A DNA stretch of 64,000 bases from Chitinophaga sp. (GTDB taxonomy: Bacteria > Bacteroidota > Bacteroidia > Chitinophagales > Chitinophagaceae): positions 124,001 through 188,000 of the forward strand of contig NZ_JAFAIX010000013.1 of assembly GCF_019236475.1 (NCBI RefSeq), given 5' to 3'. The notes under the pieces are model-generated. The model did not search any database. It saw only the letters and a program-made list of their open reading frames with translations, and was not told the DNA's origin. The position numbers and the translations under genes were made by a program. Of the stretch, positions 55,642-64,000 are shown in pieces (the first letter of the stretch is position 1; every line of letters starts with the position of its first letter).

Positions 55642-56523
55642 ATGAGCTGGATGCACGGCGGACGCGCCACCCTGTTTATGGCATTCGCAAGAGCAATTGA
55701 AAGTACGGCCCCAGCAACCAAAAGAATCATCTACGATCCATTTGCCGCTGTATTTCTACCAACCTGGATGCAAACTGTTACTGCCTGTTGTAATGTAGGC
55801 GTACTACGATCAGTTACCAAGTCTGTTCTACAATTACGCTGGCCTGGCGCCTTTACTGCCGCCATCGCACGCACCCGACTTATTGATGATATGATCCAGG
55901 ATGCCGTCATCAATCAGGGTATCAACCAAATCATTATCATCAATGCAAGACAAGATACGCGCGCTCATCGGTTGAAAACGGCTATCCCTGTTCATTTTGT
56001 AGAAGTGGATCTCCAAGAATCTATTTTGGATAAACAAGAAAAACTATTCAACATCCTCCCAGAACAAGTAACTTTTATTGATTATATCCCGATAGACATC
56101 CATCAGCAAAGCCTTTCCGAAGGGATGATCGGTCATCTCCAACGCGAACATTACAAAACACTTTTTCTCTGGGAAGGCGTTACCTCCAACCTAAAAGCAA
56201 AAGAAATCGCTGAATTCTTTCACTATATCGGCCGCTATCCCGCCGGTACACAACTCATCATGACGTATATTCATAAAGCCGCCATCGATAATCCCGATAT
56301 GTTCAGAGGCTATCATGAGGCCTCCCGTTCCCTGGAAAAAGGTGGAGAAACCTGGGATTTCGGCGTTTATCCCGGATCATGGAATAATATCTTTCAAAAC
56401 AGAAATATGGAAGTCAGCTATGACGGCGGTGCAGACGAATATAGACCCATTTACTTCGGGAAGTCCAGCCAACGGATGAAAGGGTATGAATTCTTTCGCG
56501 TAGTACGGGCAGCATTAAAATAA
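55642..56523 (+). CDS. class I methyltransferase of the LCMT-like (TIGR00027) family, altered SAM loop
   Basis: 293 residues. 'ARTRLIDDMIQDAV', 'DTRAHRL', 'HFVEVDLQ' and 'WEGVTSNL' are the family pattern. The SAM-binding loop that normally reads G-A-G-x-D-T-R has N101-A-R103-Q-D105 instead, so both glycines are gone. It may bind SAM weakly or have another role. It is alone between the YeiH-type gene and ypdA, 65 bases upstream of the latter. Confidence 0.8.
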   Translation: MSWMHGGRATLFMAFARAIESTAPATKRIIYDPFAAVFLPTWMQTVTACCNVGVLRSVTKSVLQLRWPGAFTAAIARTRLIDDMIQDAVINQGINQIIIINARQDTRAHRLKTAIPVHFVEVDLQESILDKQEKLFNILPEQVTFIDYIPIDIHQQSLSEGMIGHLQREHYKTLFLWEGVTSNLKAKEIAEFFHYIGRYPAGTQLIMTYIHKAAIDNPDMFRGYHEASRSLEKGGETWDFGVYPGSWNNIFQNRNMEVSYDGGADEYRPIYFGKSSQRMKGYEFFRVVRAALK

Positions 56524-56588
56524 CATTACTCTTCCTCATGATTAAATATCTTTGCAGCATTCTCGGGTAACAAAATAAATCAATCGAT

Positions 56589-57557
56589 ATGGATGCAGCA
56601 TACGACGTAGTAATCATCGGCGGAGGACCAATAGGAATAGCTTGCGCCCTGACAGCCCAAAGAGCAGGATTGTCATACCTCATACTGGAAAAAGGCTGTC
56701 TTACCAACTCCCTTTACAATTACCCGTTGTACATGACTTTTTTCTCTACTTCGGAAAGATTGGAAGTGGGTAATATTCCTTTTGTTTGTATCAATCCTAA
56801 ACCCAACAGGCCGGAAGCCCTGGAATACTATCGCAGGGTTACTACCGCCAATCATCTGAATGTTCGCCTGTTTGAGGAAGTAAATGAAATTAAACCTAAC
56901 GGTCAAGAATACACGGTGCATACCGCTAAAGGATTATATCATGCAAGGCACGTTGTTATTGCCACTGGCTTCTATGATATCCCGAACTTGCTGCAGATTC
57001 CTGGAGAACAACTGCCTAAAGTAACCCACTATTACAAGGACCCTCATTTCTACGCTACCCGCCAAGTGCTGGTAGTGGGCGCCAACAACAGCGCCGTAGA
57101 CGCAGCGTTGGAAACCTATCGCCGAGGTGCGGAAGTAACGATGGTGATTCGAGAGGAAAGTATCGGAAAACGTGTTAAATACTGGGTAAAACCGGATATT
57201 GAGAACCGTATCAAGGAAGGTAGTATCAAGGCTTATTTTGGATCTTCTTTAGCGGAAGTACGCGAGAATGAAGCAGTCATCAATACGCCAGAAGGATTGG
57301 TTACGATTCCAAACGATTTTGTCATTGCGATGACTGGCTATCAGCCTAACTTCAACTTCTTGGAAAAAACAGGCATCGCCCTTTCAGACGATGCCAAAAA
57401 ATATCCTGCTTATAATCCACTCACCATGGAAACCAATATGCCGCGCATTTACCTTGCTGGCGTGGTTTGTGGCGGAATGGACACACATGTATGGTTTATA
57501 GAAAACTCCCGCGAACATGCTGATAAAATTATTCAGCATATTAAAACTAGAGTTTAA
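56589..57557 (+). CDS. ypdA: YpdA-family FAD/NADPH disulfide reductase (bacillithiol-disulfide reductase type)
   Basis: 322 residues. 'VVIIGGGPIGIACAL' is the FAD loop, 'HVVIATGFYDIPNLL' the conserved middle, 'VVGANNSAVDAAL' the NADPH loop and 'IYLAGVVCGG' the last FAD contact. The family reduces bacillithiol disulfide; the low-molecular-weight thiol of this organism cannot be read here. Its end overlaps the convergent murB end by four bases. Confidence 0.9.
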   Translation: MDAAYDVVIIGGGPIGIACALTAQRAGLSYLILEKGCLTNSLYNYPLYMTFFSTSERLEVGNIPFVCINPKPNRPEALEYYRRVTTANHLNVRLFEEVNEIKPNGQEYTVHTAKGLYHARHVVIATGFYDIPNLLQIPGEQLPKVTHYYKDPHFYATRQVLVVGANNSAVDAALETYRRGAEVTMVIREESIGKRVKYWVKPDIENRIKEGSIKAYFGSSLAEVRENEAVINTPEGLVTIPNDFVIAMTGYQPNFNFLEKTGIALSDDAKKYPAYNPLTMETNMPRIYLAGVVCGGMDTHVWFIENSREHADKIIQHIKTRV

Positions 57558-58570
57558 ATAATATTCACTTCCCGTTCTAAGGTTACACCAAATTTTTCCT
57601 GTACGCTATCTACTACCTGTTGCGACAGTTGGTAGATAGCATCGCCTTTGGCGGCACCATAGTTCACTAATACTAGGGATTGTTTAGCGTGTACCCCTGC
57701 ATCTCCATTGCGATAACCTTTCCAGCCACATTGCTCAATCAGCCAGCCTGCTGCTAGCTTGTAATGATGATCTGGTAAAGGATAAGCCACCAGGTTCGGA
57801 AACGCTGCCTTCAGGGAATCATATTGCGCTGCATCAATAGAAGGATTCTTAAAGAAACTACCGGCATTACCAATTTCCGCTGGATTAGGCAGTTTGGAAG
57901 TACGAATATTGATAACAGCATCTGCAATAGCCCTGATAGAGAGTTCTTTCACCCCCATATGCTCCAGTTCCGCTTCTATAGCGCCATAGCTGGTATTAAA
58001 GTGCGGCACCTTGTTCAATCGGTAGGTCACATTCAGAATAGCAAACTGGTCTCTGAAAGCGCGTTTGAAAACACTTTCGCGGTAACCAAAATTGCAGGCT
58101 GCGTTGTCGAATTTCACTACTTTTCTGTCGTGCAAATGGAAGGCTTCCAACTCATGGAAACAATCTTTTATTTCCACACCATAAGCGCCGATATTCTGCA
58201 TAGGGCTGGCGCCTACATTACCCGGAATCAGGGAAAGATTCTCCAATCCGGCCAGGTTCTGACCGATACAATACTGTACAAAGCCATTCCAGTTTTCACC
58301 AGCGCCGGCTTTCACATATACGTGCTCGTTATCTTCTCCTAATATTTCAATTCCTTTAATTTCATTCTTCAGCATGGTGCCGTCATAATCCTTTGTCAGC
58401 AGGATATTACTACCACCGCCCAGGATCATACGGGGATGATTGGTCACGCGACTATCGGAAAGCAGGGCTTCCAGCTCTTCTTTGTTGGCAAAAGGAGCAA
58501 AATAGCGTGCAGTAGCAGAGATGCCGAAAGTATTATACGGTTTCAGGAGAACATTTTCAGATATGAGCAT
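57554..58570 (-). CDS. murB: UDP-N-acetylenolpyruvoylglucosamine reductase
   Basis: 338 residues. It reduces the enolpyruvyl group of UDP-GlcNAc-enolpyruvate with NADPH and FAD to give UDP-MurNAc for peptidoglycan. 'NTFGISATARYFAPF', 'ILGGGSNILL', 'SLIPGNVGASPMQNIGAYG' (FAD site, split here) and the catalytic Ser in 'GNAGSFFKNP' are present. The length and insertion pattern fit type I MurB as in E. coli. Convergent with ypdA, divergent from the NAD(P)-binding gene. Confidence 0.95.
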   Translation of the reverse strand: MLISENVLLKPYNTFGISATARYFAPFANKEELEALLSDSRVTNHPRMILGGGSNILLTKDYDGTMLKNEIKGIEILGEDNEHVYVKAGAGENWNGFVQYCIGQNLAGLENLSLIPGNVGASPMQNIGAYGVEIKDCFHELEAFHLHDRKVVKFDNAACNFGYRESVFKRAFRDQFAILNVTYRLNKVPHFNTSYGAIEAELEHMGVKELSIRAIADAVINIRTSKLPNPAEIGNAGSFFKNPSIDAAQYDSLKAAFPNLVAYPLPDHHYKLAAGWLIEQCGWKGYRNGDAGVHAKQSLVLVNYGAAKGDAIYQLSQQVVDSVQEKFGVTLEREVNII

Positions 58571-58646
58571 AACTAAGCATTCAAAAACTTAACTTTAGAT
58601 CCTGACAAAGATAAACTGGATTTACTAACATCAGCACATAATCTCC

Positions 58647-59321
58647 ATGGAAAAAACTGCTATTGTAATTGGCGCCACTGGCCTGACAGGTACACACCTC
58701 GTCTCGGCCCTACTACATGACGGTTATTATACGCATATACGCGTGCTGGTCCGCAAGCACTTCTTCCATTCCAGGCCAGGTTTGGAAAGTATTATCGTGG
58801 ATTATGAAGATGAAGCAACATTAAAAAATTTATTACAGGGCGATGTACTCTTCTGCTGTATCGGTACAACCATCAAAAAAGCGGGCACCAAGGAGAATTT
58901 CCGGAAAGTGGATTTTGATATCCCGGTAAGATGCGCCCGCCTGGCCCATGCCAATGGTGTCCAACAATTCCTTGTCATGTCGTCCATAGGGGCCAATCTT
59001 TACAGCCGTAATTTCTATCTGCGCACCAAAGGTCAACTAGAAGCGGCTATCGAAGGGGTTGGATTTAAATCCACTTCCATATTTCGACCTAGCTTCCTAA
59101 TAGGACAGCGACAGGAATTCCGCCTTGGAGAATGGATCAGTAAATACCTTATCCAGCTATTTTACTTCCTGCTCCAAGGAAGATGGAAAAAGTACAGAGG
59201 GATCAAAGCCGCTACTGTAGCCAGCGCCATGCAAAAAATTGCCAAAAAAGAAGAAGCGGGAATCGCCATTTACGAATCAGATGCTATCCAGGAAATCGGA
59301 GAAACACCCGACTCGGTTTGA
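58647..59321 (+). CDS. NAD(P)-binding Rossmann protein, HTATIP2/epimerase-like
   Basis: 224 residues of the short-chain, atypical SDR type: 'VIGATGLTGTHLVSALL' loop, 'DVLFCCIGTTIKKAGT', and 'VMSSIGANLYSRNFYLRTKG' with the YxxxK-like position. Typical of a family of NADPH-binding oxidoreductases of unknown substrate. The stop overlaps the 59321 ATG of a possible longer form of the next gene. Confidence 0.82.
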   Translation: MEKTAIVIGATGLTGTHLVSALLHDGYYTHIRVLVRKHFFHSRPGLESIIVDYEDEATLKNLLQGDVLFCCIGTTIKKAGTKENFRKVDFDIPVRCARLAHANGVQQFLVMSSIGANLYSRNFYLRTKGQLEAAIEGVGFKSTSIFRPSFLIGQRQEFRLGEWISKYLIQLFYFLLQGRWKKYRGIKAATVASAMQKIAKKEEAGIAIYESDAIQEIGETPDSV

Positions 59322-59347
59322 TGAACTGTACGTATCTTTATTTCCTT

Positions 59348-61321
59348 ATGCAACGACTTATATTCCTCCTCACCGTATTATTTGCTATAGCTTTATCCCA
59401 ACCCGGTAAAGCACAAGACAATAGCTTCCCTGATAGCTGGTCTAGAACAGCCCAAAAACATACTGTACCCACCGGTAACATGTACCATGTACCGTATTTC
59501 ACGCTGTTCCACCGCGAAATCATTGATTTCAATATCACCAACGGCGATAAAGCCGAAGGCTATACTTTTTACCAGACGCTGTATAAAAGTCTACAGGTAC
59601 AACAAGCACTGAACAAAGACAGCTTCTCCTCTATCCAGATCCAGCTCAAACCCAATGAGGACGCCCGGAGCTTGCATGTTCGTAAGATTGGTGCAGATGG
59701 TACTGTCACCCCATTGGAAAAATCAGTTAGGGTAAATCCCAGCAGAACAGGGATCACCACCATTTCCATCAATAACCTCGATGTGGAGAAAGGGGATGAA
59801 ATCGAATATGAACTGCTGGTAAAAAATCGGGGCGCTTACGCAGGAAATATGGTGATACAATCGGATGTACCTTGTGCAGAAGCCCAGTTCAAGCTGATTG
59901 CCCCTAAAAATATGGAGTTCCTCGTTCGCTCCAATCAACCCCAGATTGCACCAGGGGAAGAGCTGAAAGATAATAACCGCATCTACTCACTCACTACCCA
60001 TAATGTAGGGGCTATTCCGATTAATCCCCTCTATAATGTAAAACCGTTCCTGCTCCGCGTAGAATATGGCTTGCATAATATTACAGAAAATGGTAAATCA
60101 ACAGTCGTAACCTGGGAAGACTTCGGAAAAGCATCATATGTTCCTTATGTGGCTATCAATAAGCAGGAAGCCAAACTGGTGGAGAAAGAACTCAGTAACA
60201 TTCCTTTCTTGCAACAGCGCTATCCGCTGCCACAACTGATCTACATGATTGAGCATTACCTCAAAACCACCTACGATCTCACCGAGGAACAGGATATGTA
60301 TAGTGAGCCTGGTAATTTCGCTACAGCAATTCGCAATAAAAGAACGGACAAACAGGGCATGATCAAACTGTTTAACTCCTTCTTCTACTATCTCAATATT
60401 CCTTGCCAGATGATGTTTACTTCCTCCCGCAGTGAAATACCGCTGAGCAAAGATCTCGTAAATCCCTCTCTGGCAGAGAATATCCTAATCTATTTCCCAA
60501 CCTTGGGTCAGGCGCTGGCCCCAACGGAAATGGATACACGATTCCCTTGCTATCCATCCAACTGGGTCAACTTACTAGCAGTGCGCTCCAGGGATACGCT
60601 GGTGAACGATCAAAACCAGGTACTCACCGATCTGATGAATACTCCTTTGCCTGCATATACGTTGAGTAATATTAGTACCGACGCCACTTTGACGGACTTC
60701 AATAACCCCACTTGGGAGCTAACGCAGTCTTTTGGCGGTTTTGCTGCCATCAATCTGAAACGCGCATTCACACGCGCCGGTAGCGATGTTTCCATGCGCA
60801 ACGGCACATTCAACTCCATTCTGCCCTTATCATCGGATGAAAGGAAAGTATTAAAATACAGTGCCACCAACGAAACGTTCACCTATCAACCGCTGGATAA
60901 GCCCGTGGTGGTCAACTCCACACTGCTCACCTCTTCGCTGCTCACCAACGAAGCAGATGGCAGCAAGCATTTAAAACTCGGTGAATTACTCAGTGGTAGC
61001 CTGTTGATGAATCCCATCATGCCTCCAGGCCAATACCCTGTAGAACTAGCGTTTCCATTCTATTTCGAAACACGCCTCCACCTAGATATTCCACAAGGAT
61101 ATAAAATAAAAAACAAGGAAGATTTTGCTGCTGATATCACCAATGCTGCTGATAAATTAGGCTTCAAAATGCGCATGGTACAGGATGGTAACAAAGTACA
61201 TCTCTTTGTAATACAATATTTCAAAGATGTAAGCTTCAACGGAGCTGATAAAGATCTGTTCCGCAAAATCCTGGAACGCGTACTGATACTGAAACAGCAG
61301 GAGTTAACTTTTGTAAAATAA
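59348..61321 (+). CDS. secreted DUF3857/transglutaminase-like protein
   Basis: 657 residues from the ATG at 59348, which gives a clean signal peptide ('MQRLIFLLTVLFAIALS' ... 'GKAQ'); an ATG at 59321 overlapping the previous stop is an alternative. The first ~230 residues resemble DUF3857 (beta-sandwich, 'YTFYQTLYKSLQVQ', 'LDVEKGDEIEYELLV'). The middle corresponds to a transglutaminase-like fold, but the place of the catalytic Cys reads 'KRTDKQGMIKLFNSFF', without Cys, so it is probably inactive as a peptidase or transferase. The end is another beta domain. Periplasmic; function unknown. Confidence 0.75.
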   Translation: MQRLIFLLTVLFAIALSQPGKAQDNSFPDSWSRTAQKHTVPTGNMYHVPYFTLFHREIIDFNITNGDKAEGYTFYQTLYKSLQVQQALNKDSFSSIQIQLKPNEDARSLHVRKIGADGTVTPLEKSVRVNPSRTGITTISINNLDVEKGDEIEYELLVKNRGAYAGNMVIQSDVPCAEAQFKLIAPKNMEFLVRSNQPQIAPGEELKDNNRIYSLTTHNVGAIPINPLYNVKPFLLRVEYGLHNITENGKSTVVTWEDFGKASYVPYVAINKQEAKLVEKELSNIPFLQQRYPLPQLIYMIEHYLKTTYDLTEEQDMYSEPGNFATAIRNKRTDKQGMIKLFNSFFYYLNIPCQMMFTSSRSEIPLSKDLVNPSLAENILIYFPTLGQALAPTEMDTRFPCYPSNWVNLLAVRSRDTLVNDQNQVLTDLMNTPLPAYTLSNISTDATLTDFNNPTWELTQSFGGFAAINLKRAFTRAGSDVSMRNGTFNSILPLSSDERKVLKYSATNETFTYQPLDKPVVVNSTLLTSSLLTNEADGSKHLKLGELLSGSLLMNPIMPPGQYPVELAFPFYFETRLHLDIPQGYKIKNKEDFAADITNAADKLGFKMRMVQDGNKVHLFVIQYFKDVSFNGADKDLFRKILERVLILKQQELTFVK

Positions 61322-61367
61322 TACAGTGAGTTTATAATAGTTCCACCCAATGCGCTGAACTAAAAAC

Positions 61368-61394
61368 AAAAAAGACATCGATGATGTCTTTTTT
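61368..61394 (+). terminator. terminator after the DUF3857 gene
   Basis: Arms 61368-61379 and 61383-61394 are perfect 12-base complements, ending in six T, with a three-base loop. Confidence 0.9.
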
Positions 61395-61452
61395 GCGCCA
61401 ACTAATTAAAAATAATTATAATGTATATTCAAATGATATATTATAATAGTCA

Positions 61453-61502
61453 TTTCGTTTATTTCTTTTGTTTCGTTTATTTCGTTTAATTAGTTATATT
61501 TG
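61453..61502 (+). promoter_or_regulatory. promoter with TTTCGTTTA direct repeats before the toxin-antitoxin pair
   Basis: TATATTTG (61495-61502) fits the Bacteroidota -7 consensus TAnnTTTG. Just upstream TTTCGTTTA occurs three times (61453-61461, 61471-61479, 61480-61488), the last two directly joined. Such repeats overlapping the promoter are expected for autorepression by the antitoxin. Confidence 0.55.
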
Positions 61503-61516
61503 AATAGAAAATATTG

Positions 61517-61984
61517 ATGTATATGGAAACAATTCTCAATAAAACCACAAAGCATGATCAAAAAATAGCCAAGGCAAATAGAGCACAAGTAACAAAAGCC
61601 TCTGCAGAAATAGCCAAGACAGATAGTGATACGGTGGCTTTACACCTGGAAGGTTTTAAATCTACTCTGAAGATTCCTAAGTCTGCCATGTTATTGCTTT
61701 TTGACATGTTGGATAAAATGGCAGATGGTAGTTCTATTTCATTACTATTTTCTGATGATAAGTCTGAAATCAGCACACAGCAGGCGGCTGAACTACTGGG
61801 CACCTCTCGTCCATATATTGTTAGCCTGCTGGAAAAAGGTGAAATTCCATTTACTAAAATAGGTACGCATCGAAGGATCCAAATGAAGGACTTAATTGCG
61901 TATAATCAGAAAATTAAGAAGAATAGGGCCCACAAGTTAGATTTTCTGACAGAACAAGCTCAGGACCTAAAAATGGGTTATTAA
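61517..61984 (+). CDS. excisionase-type DNA-binding antitoxin
   Basis: 155 residues from the ATG at 61517 (61523 also possible). The C-terminal half has a MerR/excisionase-like helix-turn-helix: 'EISTQQAAELLGTSRPYIV' and 'IPFTKIGTHRRIQMKDLI' (split here). Genes of this type next to a PIN-domain gene form VapBC-like pairs in many genomes. The toxin start follows the stop by one base, so the two are co-translated. Confidence 0.82.
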   Translation: MYMETILNKTTKHDQKIAKANRAQVTKASAEIAKTDSDTVALHLEGFKSTLKIPKSAMLLLFDMLDKMADGSSISLLFSDDKSEISTQQAAELLGTSRPYIVSLLEKGEIPFTKIGTHRRIQMKDLIAYNQKIKKNRAHKLDFLTEQAQDLKMGY

Positions 61985-61985
61985 T

Positions 61986-62555
61986 ATGAGTTACAATAAA
62001 AGGTTTGTTGCCCTTTTAGACGCTAATGTTCTGTACCCTGCACCGCTACGCGATTTTTTACTTAGACTTGCTCAGGCCGAACTTTTCACTCCAAGATGGT
62101 CAGTCGAAATCCATGATGAATGGACACAGAATTTGTTGAAAAACCGCTCAGACCTAAAGCCTTCTCAGTTAGAAAAAACTCGCCAGGCAATGGATAGTGC
62201 ATTTCCAACAGCAAATGTAACCGGCTATAAGAGTCTTATATCCGATCTAAGGTTGCCGGATGCTAATGATAGGCATGTATTGGCAGCAGCCATCAAAGGT
62301 CAGGCACGCATTATTATAACTGCAAACAAAAGAGATTTTCCTTCAAAGGAACTTAGGATCTACGGCATCGATGCGCAAACTCCTGATACATTTGTCTGTG
62401 CATTACTTGCAATGAATAAAGAAAAAGTGCTGGAAGCTTTAAGAAATCTTTTAAATGCGCTTAAAAATCCACCACAGACAATGGATCAAGTATTACAAAC
62501 ATTAAAGAGAGTTGGCTTGTCTCAAAGCGTTGCAATAATCAGTCGGGCAGTTTAA
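61986..62555 (+). CDS. PIN-domain toxin (VapC-like ribonuclease)
   Basis: 189 residues. The acidic residues of PIN nucleases are visible: Asp in 'ALLDANVLYPAPL', Glu in 'HDEWTQNLL', Asp in 'LPDANDRHVLAAA' and the 'TANKRDFP' end motif. PIN toxins cleave specific RNAs. It follows the antitoxin after one base and converges on priA, with eight bases between the ends. The target RNA is unknown. Confidence 0.87.
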   Translation: MSYNKRFVALLDANVLYPAPLRDFLLRLAQAELFTPRWSVEIHDEWTQNLLKNRSDLKPSQLEKTRQAMDSAFPTANVTGYKSLISDLRLPDANDRHVLAAAIKGQARIIITANKRDFPSKELRIYGIDAQTPDTFVCALLAMNKEKVLEALRNLLNALKNPPQTMDQVLQTLKRVGLSQSVAIISRAV

Positions 62556-62563
62556 AGTAGATC

Positions 62564-64000
62564 CTACACACAATCCACATCCGGAACAATCACGACCGAC
62601 CTGAATTTCTTCTCCGCCAGCAACTGTATGAAATATTCCCGCAGCATGTATTTCGTCTGGTTAATAATTTTGGTATCACGGGGCAGTTTTATCAGCATTT
62701 CTTGCAGATAATTATTCCTGACCCTGGCCACTGGCGGGGCTGCCGGGCCAACCAATTGTTGTCCTATATGAGGTTGCAACCAGCTAGCCAGCACCTGTGC
62801 GGCCTGTTCTACTGTTTGCTGATTCTTATGCTTTAAAGTGAGTTTCAACAGGCGATAAAACGGCGGATAGTGGAAGAATTGCCGTTCGGCGATTTCCGCT
62901 TCGTACATCGCCTTATAATCATGCGCTAGCACATAATGTAACACCGGATGTCGGGTATTGCTGGCCTGTACCAGTACTTTCCCTTTTTCATGTTTACGTC
63001 CTGCACGACCGCTCACCTGTTCCATCAACTGGAATGCCCGCTCATTTACCCTAAAATCAGGATAGCTGAGTAGGCTGTCGGCACTTAGAATACCCACCAA
63101 GTTTACATTTTCAAAATCCAACCCTTTCACCACCATCTGCGTACCTACCAGGATATCTACTTCCCGATCTTCCAACAGTTTGATCATTTTATTGTGACTG
63201 TCTTTATTCCTCACGGAATCCACATCCATACGGGTAATACGGGCTTCCGGGAAGATCTGTTGGAGATCATCCTCAATTTTTTCCGTACCAAAACTCTTGG
63301 GTATAAGTGACTGACTGCCACAAGCAGCACAGGTATAAACATAAGGATAACGGGTACCACAATAGTGACAATGCAGTTTATCCTGGTTGCGGTGATAGGT
63401 CAGGGATACATCACATTGTTTGCAATGTGGTATCCATCCACAAGTGGTGCACATCAGAAATGGTGCATAACCGCGTCTGTTTTGGAATAAAATGACCTGT
63501 TTTTCTGCCGCAATGCTTTCTGTGATAGCTGTTTTGAGGGCCAGGGAGATGTTACCGTCCATGGTCTTCTCAGCCATCTCTTTTTTGATGTCTACCACTT
63601 CCATAGCTGGCATCTCTACACCACCAAATCGCTCATTCAACTCTACCAATCCGTACTTTCCTTGTTTCGCATTGTAATAGGATTCCAGGGAAGGAGTGGC
63701 AGAACCTAGTAGCACCTTGGCTTTAAACAGTCCGGCGTAGTAAATGGCTGCATCCCTGGCATGGTAACGGGGAGCAGGGTCCTGCTGTTTATAGGAAGAA
63801 TCATGCTCCTCATCCAGGATGATAAGTCCTAGGTCCTGGAAAGGCAGGAGGAGGCTAGAACGTGCGCCTAATACGATTTTCAGCTCACTATTCTTTACCT
63901 TATTCCAGATCTCCACTCGTTCGTTATTATTAAAACGCGAATGATAAATACCGATATGTTGTCCGAAATGTTTCTGGAGACGCCGTATAATCTGGGCGGT
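62564..64000 (-). CDS. priA: primosomal protein N' (PriA helicase), C-terminal part, runs off the edge
   Basis: The frame is open to base 64000, so the N-terminal part is outside the window; about 478 residues are visible. Residues such as 'IGIYHSRFNNNERVEIW' lie before any Met, so a start at 63916 is an artefact of a GTG. Motifs: 'GLIILDEEHDSSYKQQ' (DEEH box), 'LLGSATPSLESY', eight zinc-binding Cys in 'CTTCGW', 'CKQCD', 'CHYCG' and 'CAACGS', and 'QVSGRAGR'. It restarts stalled replication forks by loading the primosome. Confidence 0.95.
   Translation of the reverse strand, partial: TAQIIRRLQKHFGQHIGIYHSRFNNNERVEIWNKVKNSELKIVLGARSSLLLPFQDLGLIILDEEHDSSYKQQDPAPRYHARDAAIYYAGLFKAKVLLGSATPSLESYYNAKQGKYGLVELNERFGGVEMPAMEVVDIKKEMAEKTMDGNISLALKTAITESIAAEKQVILFQNRRGYAPFLMCTTCGWIPHCKQCDVSLTYHRNQDKLHCHYCGTRYPYVYTCAACGSQSLIPKSFGTEKIEDDLQQIFPEARITRMDVDSVRNKDSHNKMIKLLEDREVDILVGTQMVVKGLDFENVNLVGILSADSLLSYPDFRVNERAFQLMEQVSGRAGRKHEKGKVLVQASNTRHPVLHYVLAHDYKAMYEAEIAERQFFHYPPFYRLLKLTLKHKNQQTVEQAAQVLASWLQPHIGQQLVGPAAPPVARVRNNYLQEMLIKLPRDTKIINQTKYMLREYFIQLLAEKKFRSVVIVPDVDCV

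Noticed and set aside
59183..59347. N-terminal extension of the DUF3857-type protein into the preceding gene
   Set aside because: The extension is basic and frame-shifted against a real gene, and the signal peptide starts at 59348.
61453..61488. TTTCGTTTA repeats considered as a CRISPR or replication iteron
   Set aside because: Just three short copies, without uniform spacers, and directly overlapping a promoter; an operator is simpler.
63307..63677. Plus-strand frames opposite priA
   Set aside because: They are mirror images of the Cys-rich zinc region and helicase motifs of priA.

Overview
The window reads as a piece of a Bacteroidota chromosome, most like Chitinophaga or a close relative (judged from gene content, not from a search). 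Supporting signs are the very large secreted RHS/YD proteins with DUF5977- and PA14-type regions, FucP-type sugar transporters, a GH109 enzyme, an arginine operon that carbamoylates an acylated ornithine, a YpdA-type reductase, and occasional promoters resembling the Bacteroidota TAnnTTTG -7 element. No tRNA, rRNA, CRISPR array or complete insertion sequence was seen.

Region 1 (1-23.4 kb) is a polymorphic-toxin locus. A partial gene is followed by a 2197-residue secreted protein (PA14 plus DUF5977-like repeats), a 401-residue secreted protein, a 243-residue secreted protein, and a 2894-residue RHS protein. The RHS protein ends in an AHH-type HNH/Endo VII nuclease and overlaps its immunity gene (Imm11-like) by four bases. 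Downstream lie two displaced RHS tips. Each repeats only the end of the RHS core, then carries a different C-terminal toxin and its own immunity gene. One toxin is an ADP-ribosyltransferase with an R / STT / ExE signature; the other is not recognised. Traces of a further, collapsed cassette follow. After each immunity gene there is an antisense XRE-type regulator, or a piece of one, in increasingly decayed form. The whole resembles a toxin-tip reservoir for RHS tip switching, without any visible VgrG, PAAR or T6SS genes.

Region 2 (24.0-32.4 kb, minus strand) is a compact eight-gene arginine operon: GNAT acyltransferase, argG, argC, argD, an acylornithine carbamoyltransferase (argF'), argB, a deacylase (argE) and argH. 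The carbamoyltransferase has Ser where the acetyl-specific enzyme has Glu, which points to succinylated intermediates. The GNAT protein is a candidate for the missing first step.

Region 3 (32.8-52.4 kb) is about salvage of host- or environment-derived glycans. It holds a GH29 fucosidase, a GH109 enzyme, galactokinase, two FucP-family permeases with a shared divergent control region, a ROK sugar kinase, a glycosylasparaginase, CutC, two secreted phosphohydrolases, a GH20 hexosaminidase and a NagB deaminase fused to a PIG-L deacetylase. Together they can release fucose, GalNAc/Gal and GlcNAc (including GlcNAc-Asn) and feed GlcNAc-6-P towards fructose-6-P. Inside it sits an interlude (36.7-38.4 kb) with two orphan antitoxin-type genes and a secreted protein.

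Region 4 (52.5-64.0 kb) is mixed housekeeping: small hypothetical genes, a lipoprotein, a YeiH-type exporter, a methyltransferase, ypdA, murB, an NAD(P)-binding protein, a DUF3857/transglutaminase-like protein, an excisionase-type antitoxin with a PIN toxin, and the 3' part of priA running off the right edge.
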